A DNA stretch of 15,000 nucleotides from Symbiodinium natans (GCA_905221605.1 CAJNDS010002468.1:277501-292500); one strand, 5' to 3'. Counted from the first letter of the stretch, positions 1-6,425 are shown. Notes: generated from the sequence alone by a model not told the origin. Program-made: numbers and translations.

Positions 1-120
1 AGGGGTTTAGGGTTTAGAATGTTCCGGGTTTAAGGATTAGGGTTTTGGGGTAAGAAGCCCCTAAACCACAAAACCCCCTAACCCCACACCAGCTCCCTCA
101 GAAGATCCCTGAGGCTGCCT
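1..120. repeat. Degenerate telomere-like repeat, both orientations
   Basis: Bases 1-55 carry degenerate TTTAGGG units and 58-90 carry CCCTAAA-like units, so the block switches strand within about 60 bp. It continues off the left edge. The pyrimidine-rich stretch at about 91-140 leads into the first coding-like island and would suit a 3' splice site. Confidence 0.8.
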
Positions 121-140
121 CATCTCCCTCATCTTTGTAG

Positions 141-200
141 GCCGGGGATGGCCTTGCTGAGATGTCTTGCTTCATGGGCATGCATTCCTGGGGTGTCAGG
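141..200 (+). CDS. Candidate mini-exon 1
   Basis: The island starts right after a pyrimidine-rich run ending TTTGTAG, with G as the next base (AG|G, a good 3' splice site). From 141 the frame reads AGDGLAEMSCFMGMHSWGVR without a stop until 210. Possible GT donors lie at 193, 195 and 201. A flanking block of TTTAGGG then CCCTAAA follows. The product is not recognised. Coding status is inferred from protein-like composition and the acceptor; short GC-rich DNA can be open by chance. Confidence 0.35.
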
Positions 201-326
201 GTTAATGTTTAGGGCTCAAGGGGTTTAGGCTCCAAAACCCGACACCTAAACCCCACAGTAGGCCCCAAAACCTCAGGATGAGGAATCTCTGCGCTTTGAA
301 ATGGGGTTTAGGGCTTAGAGTTTCGG
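201..326. repeat. Telomere-like block, G-type then C-type then G-type
   Basis: TTTAGGG-like units (201-230) are followed by CCCTAAA-like units (230-262) and again G-type units (300-318). The first two can base-pair if transcribed. Read as a candidate intron between islands 1 and 2. Confidence 0.6.
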
Positions 327-479
327 AGGTCGAGCCGGAGAAGCGTGGCGAAGGCCGGAGAAAAGGCACGGCAAGAGCAATTGGAGGATGCTGTTCGCGC
401 CGTCGACGACATTATTTTCCTGTTCCAGGAGCTGGCAAAGGATACTCGAATGGAGCCGGAGAACGGAGATTGTGCTGGG
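327..479 (+). CDS. Candidate mini-exon 2, helical
   Basis: The frame is open from 312 to 491 on the + strand, with GTG at 345 in frame. It reads as a charged amphipathic helix (VAKAGEKARQEQLEDAV, then DDIIFLFQELAKDT and RMEPENGDCAG), one of the most protein-like segments in the window. An overlapping frame with ATG at 278 gives an Arg/Gly-rich, repeat-derived product and was not chosen. Left acceptor candidates are the AGs around 328-340. The frame stops as soon as it enters the CCCTAAA block, which fits an exon ending near 479. Family unknown. Confidence 0.45.
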
Positions 480-537
480 AATCCTAAACCCTAAACCCTA
501 AGCCCGAAACCCGAAAACCCTAAAACCCTAAACCCGG
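480..537. repeat. CCCTAAA block
   Basis: Mixed CCCTAAA, CCCTAAAA and CCCGAAA units fill the 58 bp between two coding-like islands. Confidence 0.85.
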
Positions 538-606
538 GCGTTTGCGCTGGCCGGCATTCTGTCCATGTTCAGGGCAATCGAGATTGCTGTGGTCTTTGCT
601 GAGGGT
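538..606 (+). CDS. Candidate mini-exon 3, hydrophobic
   Basis: The frame from 538 reads AFALAGILSMFRAI then EIAVVFAEG, a hydrophobic stretch that could be a buried or membrane helix. It stays open until it runs into TTTAGGG at about 619. No clear splice site is seen: the island is bounded by repeat on both sides. Function unknown. Confidence 0.3.
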
Positions 607-660
607 TTCGGGTTTGGGGTTTAGGGTTTAGGGTGTAAGGGTTTTGGGGCTTTGAGTTTA
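607..660. repeat. TTTAGGG block
   Basis: TTTAGGG and TTTGGGG-type units between islands 3 and 4. Confidence 0.8.
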
Positions 661-837
661 GGCGGGTTTGGGGGACACCTGAGACCAGATAGGACAAGTC
701 AGGTGGCGACCACTGCGTGCGCTATCCTTGTACCTGCTTATTGTCAAGATCTCCGACAAGTACTCATCAAGGTAGCCTTAGGCCGTTTAAGGGTACTGTC
801 AGGTACGAAGCTTGAAAGAAAACCTGCACCATGGGCC
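661..837 (+). CDS. Candidate exon 4
   Basis: A 177-bp repeat-free island. One frame is open from 652 to 838 and includes TTACAILVPAYCQDLRQVLI followed by AAG|GTAGCC at 769-777, a plausible donor that would end the exon at 771. The frame also stays open beyond it to 838. It lacks an ATG near its start, so it would be internal. The first 35 bp resemble 6051-6085 (shared string CTGAGACCAG), so this edge may itself be a dispersed repeat. Product not recognised. Confidence 0.3.
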
Positions 838-1055
838 TAAACCCCAAGCCACCCTAAACCCCAAACCCCAGACCCCACCCCAAAGCACTCGACCCCTAAA
901 CATTCTCCAGCTCGCCCAACCCGCAACCCTAAACCTCAAACCCCAAAGCCAAAACCGTAAACCCTAAACCCTAAACCCTAAACCCTAAACCCTAAACCCT
1001 AAACCCTAAACCCTAAACCCTAAACCCTAAACCCTAAACCCTCAACCCTAAACCC
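838..1055. repeat. Long CCCTAAA array
   Basis: Degenerate units to about 955, then about twelve near-perfect CCCTAAA copies (958-1044) and a few diverged ones. This is one of the most homogeneous arrays in the left half. Confidence 0.9.
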
Positions 1056-1163
1056 TCGACCACCCGTGCCTTGGCAGTCGTGTGGTTTATGGACCTGTCG
1101 AGACTGCAATGCAGCCTCACCCGCCGCCCGGACAAGGAGGACTGCCGGGGGACTACAATGTTT
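1056..1163 (+). CDS. Candidate mini-exon 5
   Basis: The frame through 1062 reads TRALAVVWFMDLSRLQCSL then TRRPDKEDCRGTTMF before a stop at 1164, immediately inside the next repeat. A hydrophobic start followed by a charged, Cys-containing end looks protein-like. A second + frame (RPPVPWQSCGLW) is also open, so the frame choice is uncertain. Flanked by CCCTAAA on the left and TTTAGGG on the right. Confidence 0.35.
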
Positions 1164-1482
1164 TAGGGGTTTTCCGATTGATTTAGGGTTTAGGGTTTCG
1201 GGTTTAGGGTTTAGGGTTTCGGGTTTAGGGTTTAGGGTTTAGGGTTTAGGGCTTAGGGCTTAGGGTTTAGCGTTACCGTTGAAGCTTTGGGTTCAGAAGG
1301 TTAGGGTTTGGTAAGTTTGGTGGTGTTTGGGGTTTAGGGTTTAGGGTTTGGGGTTTAGGACCCTACACCCTAAACCCCAAACCCTAAACCCTAACAGCTA
1401 AACCCTAAGCCTAAACCCTAAACCCTAAACCCCAAACCCTAAACCCTAAACCCTAGACCCTAGACCCTAAACCTAAATACGT
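1164..1482. repeat. Fold-back telomere-like block
   Basis: TTTAGGG-type units fill 1178-1360 and CCCTAAA-type units fill 1361-1480, meeting near 1358. The two halves are reverse complements in register over many units, so a transcript could fold into one long hairpin. As an intron between islands 5 and 6 it would be about 320 bp. Confidence 0.85.
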
Positions 1483-1484
1483 GG

Positions 1485-1560
1485 TCCCCCATGCCACGGG
1501 CAAGAAGCCCAGGAGCTGGCTTTTCTTCAGCCGCCCATACTAAGCCCTTGAGCCCTTCAG
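1485..1560 (+). CDS. Candidate mini-exon 6, frame uncertain
   Basis: A 75-bp non-repeat island. Three + readings are possible: HATGKKPRSWLFFSRPY; GQEAQELAFLQPPILS; and a frame with ATG at 1491 (MPRARSPGAGFSS) that runs on into repeat-coded glycine/leucine. None is clearly best, and I would not trust the ATG form, whose C-terminal half is translated TTTGGGG repeat. Confidence 0.2.
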
Positions 1561-1750
1561 ACCCCGAAACCCTGAACCCCAAACCGGGTTTGGGGTTAGG
1601 GGTTTGGGGTTTAGGGCTTAGGGTTAGCGGTTTGGTTTTGGGGTTTTGGGGTTTGGGGTTTTGGGGGTTCGGGGTTTAGGGTTTGGGGTTTAGAGTTTAG
1701 GGTTTAGAGTTTAGGGTTTAGGGCCGTAGGGTTTAGGGTTTAGGGTGTAT
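1561..1750. repeat. TTTAGGG / TTTGGGG block
   Basis: A short CCCTGAACCCC edge (1565-1583) is followed by a long G-type block mixing TTTAGGG, TTTGGGG and TTTAGAG. G-runs are dense enough to form G-quadruplexes. Confidence 0.85.
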
Positions 1751-1759
1751 TCACTTCAA

Positions 1760-1891
1760 ACCCATGAAGTGTGTCCCGACAACCTCGGTCAAGCGTCACT
1801 GCTACGCCAGGGGCCTCCTTCTCCGGGCTTGGAAGGCTTCGAGCAGTGCGTCATGGAGCTGGCCCCTGGGCTTTCACAGTCAACACTTACT
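1760..1891 (+). CDS. Candidate exon 7
   Basis: A 44-codon open stretch, among the longest coding-like islands: HEVCPDNLGQASLLRQ, then GLEGFEQCVMELAPGLSQST, with a stop at 1892 in the following repeat. Amino-acid use is balanced, unlike the Pro/Leu/Asn output of the repeats. The real boundaries are not clear; no consensus GT donor is seen near 1880. Not recognised. Confidence 0.4.
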
Positions 1892-2362
1892 TAACCCTTA
1901 ACTCTCAAAACCCCAAAACCCTAAAACCCTAAAACCCCAAAACCCTAAAACCCTAAAACCCTAAAACCCTAAAACCCTAAAACCCTTAAGTCTCAAAACC
2001 CCAAAACCCTAAAACCCTAAAACCCCAAAACCCTAAAACCCTAAAACCCTAAAACCCTAAAACCCTAAAACCCTAAAACCCTAAAACCCTAAGACCCTAA
2101 AACCCTAAAACCCTAAAACCCTAAAACCCTAAAACCCTAGAACCCTAAGACCCTAAAACCCGAAATCCTCTATAAACCCTAAGAACCCTAAAACCCTAAA
2201 ACCCTAAAACCCTAAAACCCTAAAACCCTAAGACCCTAAAACCCTAAAACCCTAAAACCCTAAAACCCTAAAACCCTAAAACCCTAGAACCCTAAGACCC
2301 TAAAACCCGAAATCCTCTATAAACCCTAAGAACCCTAAAACCCTAAGACCCTAAACCCTAAG
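1892..2362. repeat. CCCTAAAA octamer array with higher-order structure
   Basis: Here the unit is mostly the octamer CCCTAAAA. Two nested duplications are visible: a segment beginning CCCTTAA(C/G)TCTC at 1895 recurs at 1983 (88 bp apart), and a segment holding CCCTAGAACCCTAAGACCC plus AATCCTCTATAAACC recurs 147 bp later (2135 and 2282). The array has therefore grown partly by copying larger blocks. Confidence 0.9.
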
Positions 2363-2440
2363 CCCTCGGAGCTCTTCATCCCCACCCTAAACACAAAGAG
2401 CTACTCATCAGTCATACTGTACCGGGCTCATTGCCCAGTC
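2363..2440 (+). CDS. Candidate mini-exon 8
   Basis: Open frame reading PSELFIPTLNTKSYSSVIL then YRAHCPVTLN, continuing into repeat until about 2474. The left end abuts CCCTAAGCCC. A possible donor is GTCACC at 2438. Unrecognised, but the composition is clearly non-repeat. Confidence 0.35.
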
Positions 2441-2492
2441 ACCCTAAACCTAGTCACCCTAAACCCGAAACCCTAAACTCCTAAACTCTAAG

Positions 2493-2561
2493 CCCTACTG
2501 CTTTAAGCTCGGAAGTAAGGGAGCCCGGCCATACCACGCACAAAAAGAGCCGAAACCCGCA
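2493..2561 (+). CDS. Candidate mini-exon 9 with GTAAGG donor
   Basis: The frame reads PYCFKLGSKGARPYHAQKEP and stops at 2562. A strong donor-like GTAAGG lies at 2515, so the exon may end at 2514 with the rest intronic. The C-type repeat immediately upstream (2440-2492) supplies AG dinucleotides as acceptors. Confidence 0.3.
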
Positions 2562-2576
2562 TGACCCCCAGCCAAG

Positions 2577-2750
2577 CCCTAAACCCTTAGGGTTTAGCTC
2601 ACCCCTAAACCCCCAAAAGGGTTTACGGTTTAGGGTTTAGGGTTTAGAACCCCTAAACCCCTAAACCCTAAAACGCCTCAACTCTAAGCCCTCTGAAACC
2701 CTCAGCCCTAAACCCCAAACCCAAGCCCTAAACCCTAAGCCCTACAAAGC
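2577..2750. repeat. Telomere-like fold-back block
   Basis: TTTAGGG-type units (2585-2648) flank and precede CCCTAAA-type units (2650-2745), again G-type then C-type within one inter-island gap. Confidence 0.8.
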
Positions 2751-2860
2751 GGCTGAGGCCGGCCTGTTAGTCTTCTTCGCGAACTTCCGCGACTGACGCT
2801 TGGGGGCGCAAAAACTTCTTCTGGGATTCCCAGTAGTATCCACTGATTCCCTTTTTTTGA
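2751..2860. other. Island 10, strand ambiguous
   Basis: The + strand gives a short run AAEAGLLVFFANFRD that stops at about 2797. The - strand is open in all three frames over most of the island; the best reading is SGYYWESQKKFLRPQASVAE. This is the one island in the left half where the - strand looks at least as coding-like as the + strand. It ends in a T-run (2851-2857). Confidence 0.3.
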
Positions 2861-3030
2861 GGTTCAGGGTTTAGGGTTTAGGGTTTAGGGTTTAGGGTTT
2901 AGGGCTTGCGGATCGGGGGGCTATAGGGGTTTTGGTGGCTTGAAGTGCTCAAGGTGCTTTTAGGGGGTTTAAGGGGTTTAAGAAGTTTAGATTCTAACGG
3001 GCTTAAGGGGATCAGGGATTCATGGCTGGG
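2861..3030. repeat. TTTAGGG block decaying rightward
   Basis: Perfect TTTAGGG units at 2867-2905 decay into looser GGGGTTTAAG-type units by 3010. The - strand reading across this block (2899-3111) is mostly Pro/Leu/Lys from repeat and is not accepted as a gene. Confidence 0.75.
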
Positions 3031-3041
3031 GGTATAAACCC

Positions 3042-3095
3042 CACAACCCAGAACCTGGTCAGTTTGACGAAACCTTGGCGTTGAAAGACGGCCCC
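3042..3095 (+). CDS. Candidate mini-exon 11
   Basis: The frame reads HNPEPGQFDETLALKDGP and stops at 3096. It is short and has no clear donor, so support is weak. Confidence 0.22.
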
Positions 3096-3129
3096 TGAAC
3101 GCCCTTCGCACCCGAACGTTTCTCAGCCC

Positions 3130-3260
3130 GACACCCCAAACGCCAAACTCTAAACCCTAAACCCTAAACCCTAAAGCCTAAACCCTAAACCCTAAACCCT
3201 AAACCCTAAACCCTAAACCCTAACACGAAACCGGGAACCCTCACCCCTAAACCCTTGACA
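3130..3260. repeat. CCCTAAA array
   Basis: About ten near-perfect CCCTAAA units (3152-3222) with degenerate edges. Confidence 0.9.
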
Positions 3261-3292
3261 GCCTTACTTCTCTTCCGGCGGCTGCACCTAAG

Positions 3293-3357
3293 GCCTCCGG
3301 ATGGTGTCGAACTACGATAACGCCCGGCAGGACCTTCTGCTTGCAGAGCGGGGGTTT
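3293..3357 (+). CDS. Candidate mini-exon 12
   Basis: An ATG at 3301 opens MVSNYDNARQDLLLAERGF, stopping at 3358-3360. An AG|G at 3291-3293 just upstream removes an in-frame stop at 3289 if used as acceptor. Reading protein-like but only 19 codons. Neither the ATG nor the stop need be real termini. Confidence 0.33.
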
Positions 3358-3364
3358 TAGGTTC

Positions 3365-3470
3365 AAAGTACCCTAAACCCTAAACCCTAAACCCTAAACC
3401 CTAAACCCTAAACCCTAAACCCTAAACCCTAAACCCTAAACCCTAAACCCTAAACCCTAAACCCCAAAAT
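3365..3470. repeat. CCCTAAA array, about 13 copies
   Basis: About thirteen consecutive near-perfect CCCTAAA heptamers, 3371-3464, between two short islands. Confidence 0.93.
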
Positions 3471-3474
3471 GTAT

Positions 3475-3562
3475 TAGCTTTTCTCACCTGCGCACGAAGG
3501 TCTTGGAGCCTTGAAGGCTTAGGCCAGGGCTTCAGATGGCATGCTGTGACGAGGTACCGTGG
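3475..3562 (+). CDS. Island 13, weak coding candidate
   Basis: The frame from 3486 reads LTCARRSWSLEGLGQGFRWH then AVTRYRG without a stop. A second frame (SPAHEGLGALKA) stops early. No convincing splice site is visible; listed for completeness. Confidence 0.18.
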
Positions 3563-3681
3563 CCCTAAACCCTAAACCCTAAACCCTAAACCCGAAACCC
3601 TAAACCCTAAACCCTAAACCCTAAACCCCAAACCCTAAACCTTAAACCCTAAACCCTAAACCCCAAACCCCAAACCCTAAG
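3563..3681. repeat. CCCTAAA array
   Basis: About 16 units, with CCCGAAA, CCCCAAA and CCTTAAA variants, ending CCCTAAG where the final AG could serve as an acceptor for the next island. Confidence 0.9.
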
Positions 3682-3774
3682 AGCCCCGGCCAGGACGTGC
3701 TACGAAGGAAGGCCGAGACGTTCAACAGCCTGCGCGACCACTGCGTCGTGGCGCTCCAACAGGCCGCCTACTGG
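3682..3774 (+). CDS. Candidate mini-exon 14, strongly protein-like
   Basis: Starts directly after the AG of a CCCTAAG repeat unit and reads in phase 0: SPGQDVLRRKAETFNSLRDH, then CVVALQQAAYW. The helical, Ala/Leu/Arg-rich composition with GC-rich third positions is what a dinoflagellate coding exon looks like. The frame stays open into repeat until 3793. One of the best arguments that the islands are exons. Protein not recognised. Confidence 0.45.
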
Positions 3775-3867
3775 ACCCTAAACTCCAGACTCTGAACCCG
3801 AAATACTAAACCCTAAACCCTGAACCCTAAACCCTAAACCCTAACCTCTAAACCCCAAACTCCACAG
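3775..3867. repeat. CCCTAAA-type block ending in CCACAG
   Basis: Degenerate then regular CCCTAAA units. The block ends AAACTCCACAG at 3857-3867, a good 3' splice site made where repeat meets island. Confidence 0.8.
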
Positions 3868-3954
3868 CCGTCGAATGCCCTCGAAAAAGCCATCTGCAGC
3901 CTTCCGCAGCCCTCTGCCTGAAGTCCGAGTGCGAACGCTCGACCACAAATGCAT
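3868..3954 (+). CDS. Candidate exon 15 with both splice sites
   Basis: Bounded by CCACAG on the left and GTAAGG at 3955 on the right, giving an 87-nt exon. All three + frames are open for most of it. The fully open one in register 3867 reads VECPRKSHLQPSAALCLK then SECERSTTNAC; another reads MPSKKPSAAFRSPLP. Joining to the next island (4094) in its best frame fails: the phase does not match. Either the frame choice is wrong, a further exon is missed, or these are not one transcript. Confidence 0.45.
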
Positions 3955-4093
3955 GTAAGGTCTTTAGTTTATTGTTTAGGGTTGAGGGTGTGGTGTGGAG
4001 GGTTTGGGGTTTAGGGTTTGGGGTTTAGGGTTTAGGGTTTAGGGTTGAAGGTGAGGAGCCCTTAATCCCTGAACCCTAGACCCTAAATCCCAG
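3955..4093. repeat. Candidate intron of telomere-like repeat
   Basis: Starts GTAAGG and ends CCCAG|G. Inside, TTTAGGG-type units (3970-4046) are followed by a short CCCTAGA / CCCTAAA stretch (4068-4088). If spliced, this is a 139-bp intron made almost wholly of telomere-like sequence, with inner complementarity. Confidence 0.5.
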
Positions 4094-4162
4094 GCGCAGG
4101 AGAATGCCAGCCGACTTCGCGAGATGCTATTTGACATGCCACCCGGCTTATGGCCGAGGGGG
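4094..4162 (+). CDS. Candidate mini-exon 16
   Basis: Follows AATCCCAG|G. In phase 0 it reads AQENASRLREMLFDMPPG then LWPRGF, a strongly protein-like helix. A second + frame (RRRMPADFARCYLTCHPAYG) is also open and is the one that joins in phase to a frame of the preceding island. The right boundary is unclear because the frame stays open into TTTAGGG. Confidence 0.42.
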
Positions 4163-4345
4163 TTCAGGGTTCAGGGTTTTGGGTTTGGGGTTTCGGGTTT
4201 AGGGTAGGGTTTAGGGTTTAGGGTTTAGGGTTTAGGGTTTAGGGTTTAGGGTTTAGGGTTTAGGGTTTAGGGTTTAGGGTTTAGGATTTAGGGTTTAGGG
4301 TTTCGGGTTTAGGGTCCAGGATCTAGGGTTTATATAGGGTTTGAG
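4163..4345. repeat. TTTAGGG array, about 20 copies
   Basis: Near-perfect TTTAGGG units from 4196 to about 4305 with variants TTCAGGG, TTTCGGG and TTTAGGA at the edges. Confidence 0.92.
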
Positions 4346-4348
4346 GGG

Positions 4349-4435
4349 ATGATCCCAAGTGGTTTGGGGCTTAGTGCCTTGGTCGACCTGGCTTTACGGC
4401 TCAGCCGTGGGTTTAGGGGGCGTGAGCCCTTTGCC
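4349..4435 (+). CDS. Candidate exon 17
   Basis: The frame from ATG 4349 reads MIPSGLGLSALVDLALRL then SRGFRGREPFA. A GTGAGC donor at 4422 would end the exon at 4421, and a GTTTAG at 4411 is another option. The leucine-rich amphipathic segment looks real. Not recognised. Confidence 0.4.
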
Positions 4436-4578
4436 CTAAACCCTAAACCCTAAACCCTAAACCCTAAACTCTAAACCCTAAACCCTAAACCCTAAACCCT
4501 AAACCCTAAGCCCTAAACCCTAAACCCTAAACCCTAAGCCCTAAACCCTAAACCCTAAACCAACCCCCCCACCCTCAG
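4436..4578. repeat. CCCTAAA array, about 17 copies
   Basis: Regular CCCTAAA with a few CCCTAAG and ACTCTAA variants, then a C-rich edge ending ACCCTCAG, which reads as a pyrimidine tract plus 3' splice site. Confidence 0.9.
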
Positions 4579-4669
4579 CCCGCCGAGGATGGAAACGAAG
4601 CTGAGGGAGCACATAGGCGCGATTGGAGCAGCGAATTTTCATGCGGTTTCCCTGCCCCAACTGTTGAGG
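4579..4669 (+). CDS. Candidate exon 18
   Basis: After CCCTCAG the frame with ATG at 4589 reads METKLREHIGAIGAANFHAV then SLPQLLRF, open into the TTTAGGG edge. Another frame (AEDGNEAEGAHRRDWSSEF) is also open. The first is the better helix and matches the style of islands 2, 14 and 16. Confidence 0.42.
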
Positions 4670-4760
4670 TTTAGGGTTTAGCACTTTAGGTGTAAAGGCC
4701 TTAAACCCTATCAACCCCATTACCCTATACCCTAACCCTAAACCTTAAACAGGGTTCGGG
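4670..4760. repeat. Short fold-back telomere-like block
   Basis: TTTAGGG units (4669-4682) followed by CCCTA-type units (4704-4750), again G-type then C-type. Confidence 0.65.
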
Positions 4761-4769
4761 GCCCAGTTT

Positions 4770-4890
4770 CGGGTTTTTGGAGCTCCATGGCGGAGGCTCA
4801 GTTATGCTCAACTTGCTGCCCACGCTGTGGTCCAACGCCTGCCGCCTACCCGAGGAGTCCGCCCTTCTCTGCCTCCAACAAAAAGCCTTC
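4770..4890 (+). CDS. Candidate exon 19, strongly protein-like
   Basis: The frame through 4777 reads MELHGGGSVMLNLLPTLW (the first codon is TTG), then SNACRLPEESALLCLQQKAF, before turning into Pro/Lys-rich repeat-coded sequence to 5098. Only the part up to about 4890 looks like real protein; the remaining 70 codons are translated CCCTAAA-type repeat. The overlapping frame at 4787 is a shadow. Not recognised. Confidence 0.42.
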
Positions 4891-5280
4891 AAACCTAAAC
4901 CCTATCAACCCCCAAATATCCATAAACCCTATACATACCCTGTCAACCTCATACACCCTACAGCCTTACACCCTAAAAACCCTCACAGCCCGAACAAAAA
5001 CCCAAAAGCCCTGAAAACCCGATCCCGAAAAGCCCGAAAAACCTCAAAAGCCCTAAAAACCTTAAAGCCTCAAAAAGCCCAAGCACCCGAGAAGCCCTGA
5101 AAACCCTGTAATCCCTAGAGGCCCTAAAAACCTTAAGACCCTAAAACCCAAAAAAGACCCAAAAGCCCTCGAGAACCCCAAAAAACCCTAAACGCCCCAA
5201 ACCCTAAACCCTGCCCTAAACCCTCAACCCTAAACCCTGAACCCTAAACCCTAAACCCTGGACCCTGGACCCTGGACCCA
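4891..5280. repeat. Degenerate C-type repeat
   Basis: A 390-bp stretch of A/C-rich, diverged CCCTAAAA / CCCGAAAA / AAGCCC units, sharpening into CCCTAAA, CCCTGAA and CCCTGGA heptamers at 5204-5278. No gene seen; long open readings here are low-complexity. Confidence 0.8.
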
Positions 5281-5330
5281 ACTCTGACGGTCTACGGAAT
5301 CTTGAACTTGCCAGGTTCTAAGGGTAGCAG
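5281..5330 (+). CDS. Short island, weak coding candidate
   Basis: Reads LTVYGILNLPGSKGSSL in one frame, with AG|GTT at about 5312-5315 as a possible donor. Fifty bases only. Confidence 0.2.
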
Positions 5331-5395
5331 TTTAAGGTTTAGGGTCTAGGTTTAGGGTTTAGGGTTTAGGGTTTAGGGTTTAGGGTGTAGGGGTA
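5331..5395. repeat. TTTAGGG block
   Basis: About eight TTTAGGG units. Confidence 0.9.
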
Positions 5396-5535
5396 GCTTC
5401 ACAGGCCAACAAAAATGGCCCCTAACTTCCTTGAAAGGGTGAAGTCTGGGCCCTGAAGTTGCCTTGGGGTACGTAAGGGATTCTTGGGCTTCCCAGGTTG
5501 TGTTTGAGCTGAGGCTCAGGGTCTTTTTGGGCTCA
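5396..5535 (+). other. Island with weak exon candidate
   Basis: A 140-bp non-repeat stretch. TTCACAG|G at 5398-5405 is a good acceptor. Downstream one frame reads RPTKMAPNFLERVKSGP before a stop near 5455. The rest (to 5535) is broken by stops on the + strand and has several CAGG motifs. Confidence 0.25.
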
Positions 5536-5660
5536 GGGGTGTATAGGGTTCAGTGTTTACAGGGTATAGGGTTTAGGGTTTAGGCAGTTTAGGGTTTAGG
5601 GTTTAGGGTTTAGGGTTTAGGGTTTAGGGTTTAGGGTTTAGGGTTTAGGGTTTTGGGCTG
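5536..5660. repeat. TTTAGGG array
   Basis: About eleven near-perfect units from 5568, with a degenerate left edge. Confidence 0.9.
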
Positions 5661-5698
5661 AGACTCGTAGAGTTTGTTCCTCTCCCTCTGACCTTCAG

Positions 5699-5740
5699 GA
5701 GGAACGGAGGGAGTTTGTGTGCCTGGCCCCAGCTTTCCAG
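5699..5740 (+). CDS. Candidate micro-exon 20, best splice context
   Basis: A 42-nt segment between a strong pyrimidine tract ending CTGACCTTCAG (5670-5698) and a CAG|GTTCAG donor at 5741. It reads EERREFVCLAPAFQ in phase 0 at both ends, so it could be included without changing frame. The classical polypyrimidine tract plus AG|G here is the clearest intron-exon boundary in the window. Confidence 0.5.
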
Positions 5741-5975
5741 GTTCAGGGGTTGGGGGTTCTAGGGGTTCAGGGTGTAGGATTCAGGGGTTTCGGGTTTGGG
5801 GGTTGAGGGTTTTAGGGGTTCAGGGTGTAGGATTCAGGGGTTTCGGGTTTGGGGGTTGAGGGTTTTAGGGGTTCAGGGTGTAGGATTCAGGGGTTTCGGG
5901 TTTGGGGGTTGAGGGGTTGAGGGGTTCAGGGTTTAGGATTCAGGGGTCTAGGGTTGAGGGGTTAGTTTAGGGGTG
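5741..5975. repeat. 53-bp tandem repeat made of telomere-like units
   Basis: A unit starting GGGGTTCAGGGTGTAGGATT begins at 5762, 5815, 5868 and 5921, exactly 53 bp apart, and contains TTTCGGG, TTTGGGGG and TTGAGGG variants. A mutated telomere-like block has been amplified as a larger unit. Confidence 0.9.
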
Positions 5976-6180
5976 TATTTAGGGTTTGGGGGCTTCGGGT
6001 TTCGGGTTTTGGGGTTTGTTTGGGGATTTCGGGGTTTGGGGTTAGGGTTTAGGGGGAATCCCTGAGACCAGAAGGAGACAAGCCCCAAACCCTCCAAGAC
6101 CAAAAGCCCTAAAGCCCTAAGCCCTAAGCTCCTAACACCCAAATACCCTGCAAAAGAACGAACGCCCTAAACCCCTGAAG
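5976..6180. repeat. G-type then C-type telomere-like block
   Basis: TTTAGGG / TTTCGGG / TTTGGGG variants to about 6050, a small non-repeat piece (6051-6075, CTGAGACCAG, resembling 671-700), then CCCTAAA-like units to 6170. The - strand reading 5948-6142 is repeat-derived and not accepted. Confidence 0.65.
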
Positions 6181-6186
6181 CGCGCA

Positions 6187-6327
6187 ACCCCACATCGTAA
6201 ACACGCCAAAAAATGGGAGGGTCACCTCGAAACGCCCACGGTGCATCAGTGGGGCGAAGTTTGGCCAGATCCAGACCGATGGGCAATGCTGCTGGCGGAG
6301 GGCTCGCTCCCCTCAACGAGGCAAAAC
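6187..6327 (+). CDS. Candidate exon 21, longest convincing island
   Basis: The frame is open from upstream of 6187 to 6336. It reads HAKKWEGHLETPTVHQWGEV, then WPDPDRWAMLLAEGSLPS. Four Trp codons and a balanced mix of charged and hydrophobic residues make chance translation less likely. A second + frame with ATG at 6213 (MGGSPRNAHGASVG) is open but Gly/Ala/Arg-rich and judged a shadow. It runs directly into CCCTAAA repeat at the right, with no clear donor. Not recognised. Confidence 0.45.
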
Positions 6328-6425
6328 CCTAAACCCTAAACCCTGAACCCTGAACCCTGAACCCTGAACCCTGAACCCTGAACCCTGAACCCTGAACCCT
6401 GAACCCTGAACCCTAACCCTAAAGC
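6325..6425. repeat. CCCTGAA variant array
   Basis: Three CCCTAAA units, then about eleven consecutive CCCTGAA heptamers (6338-6413), then CCCTAAC. The A-to-G change has spread through neighbouring units, showing local homogenisation. Confidence 0.92.
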
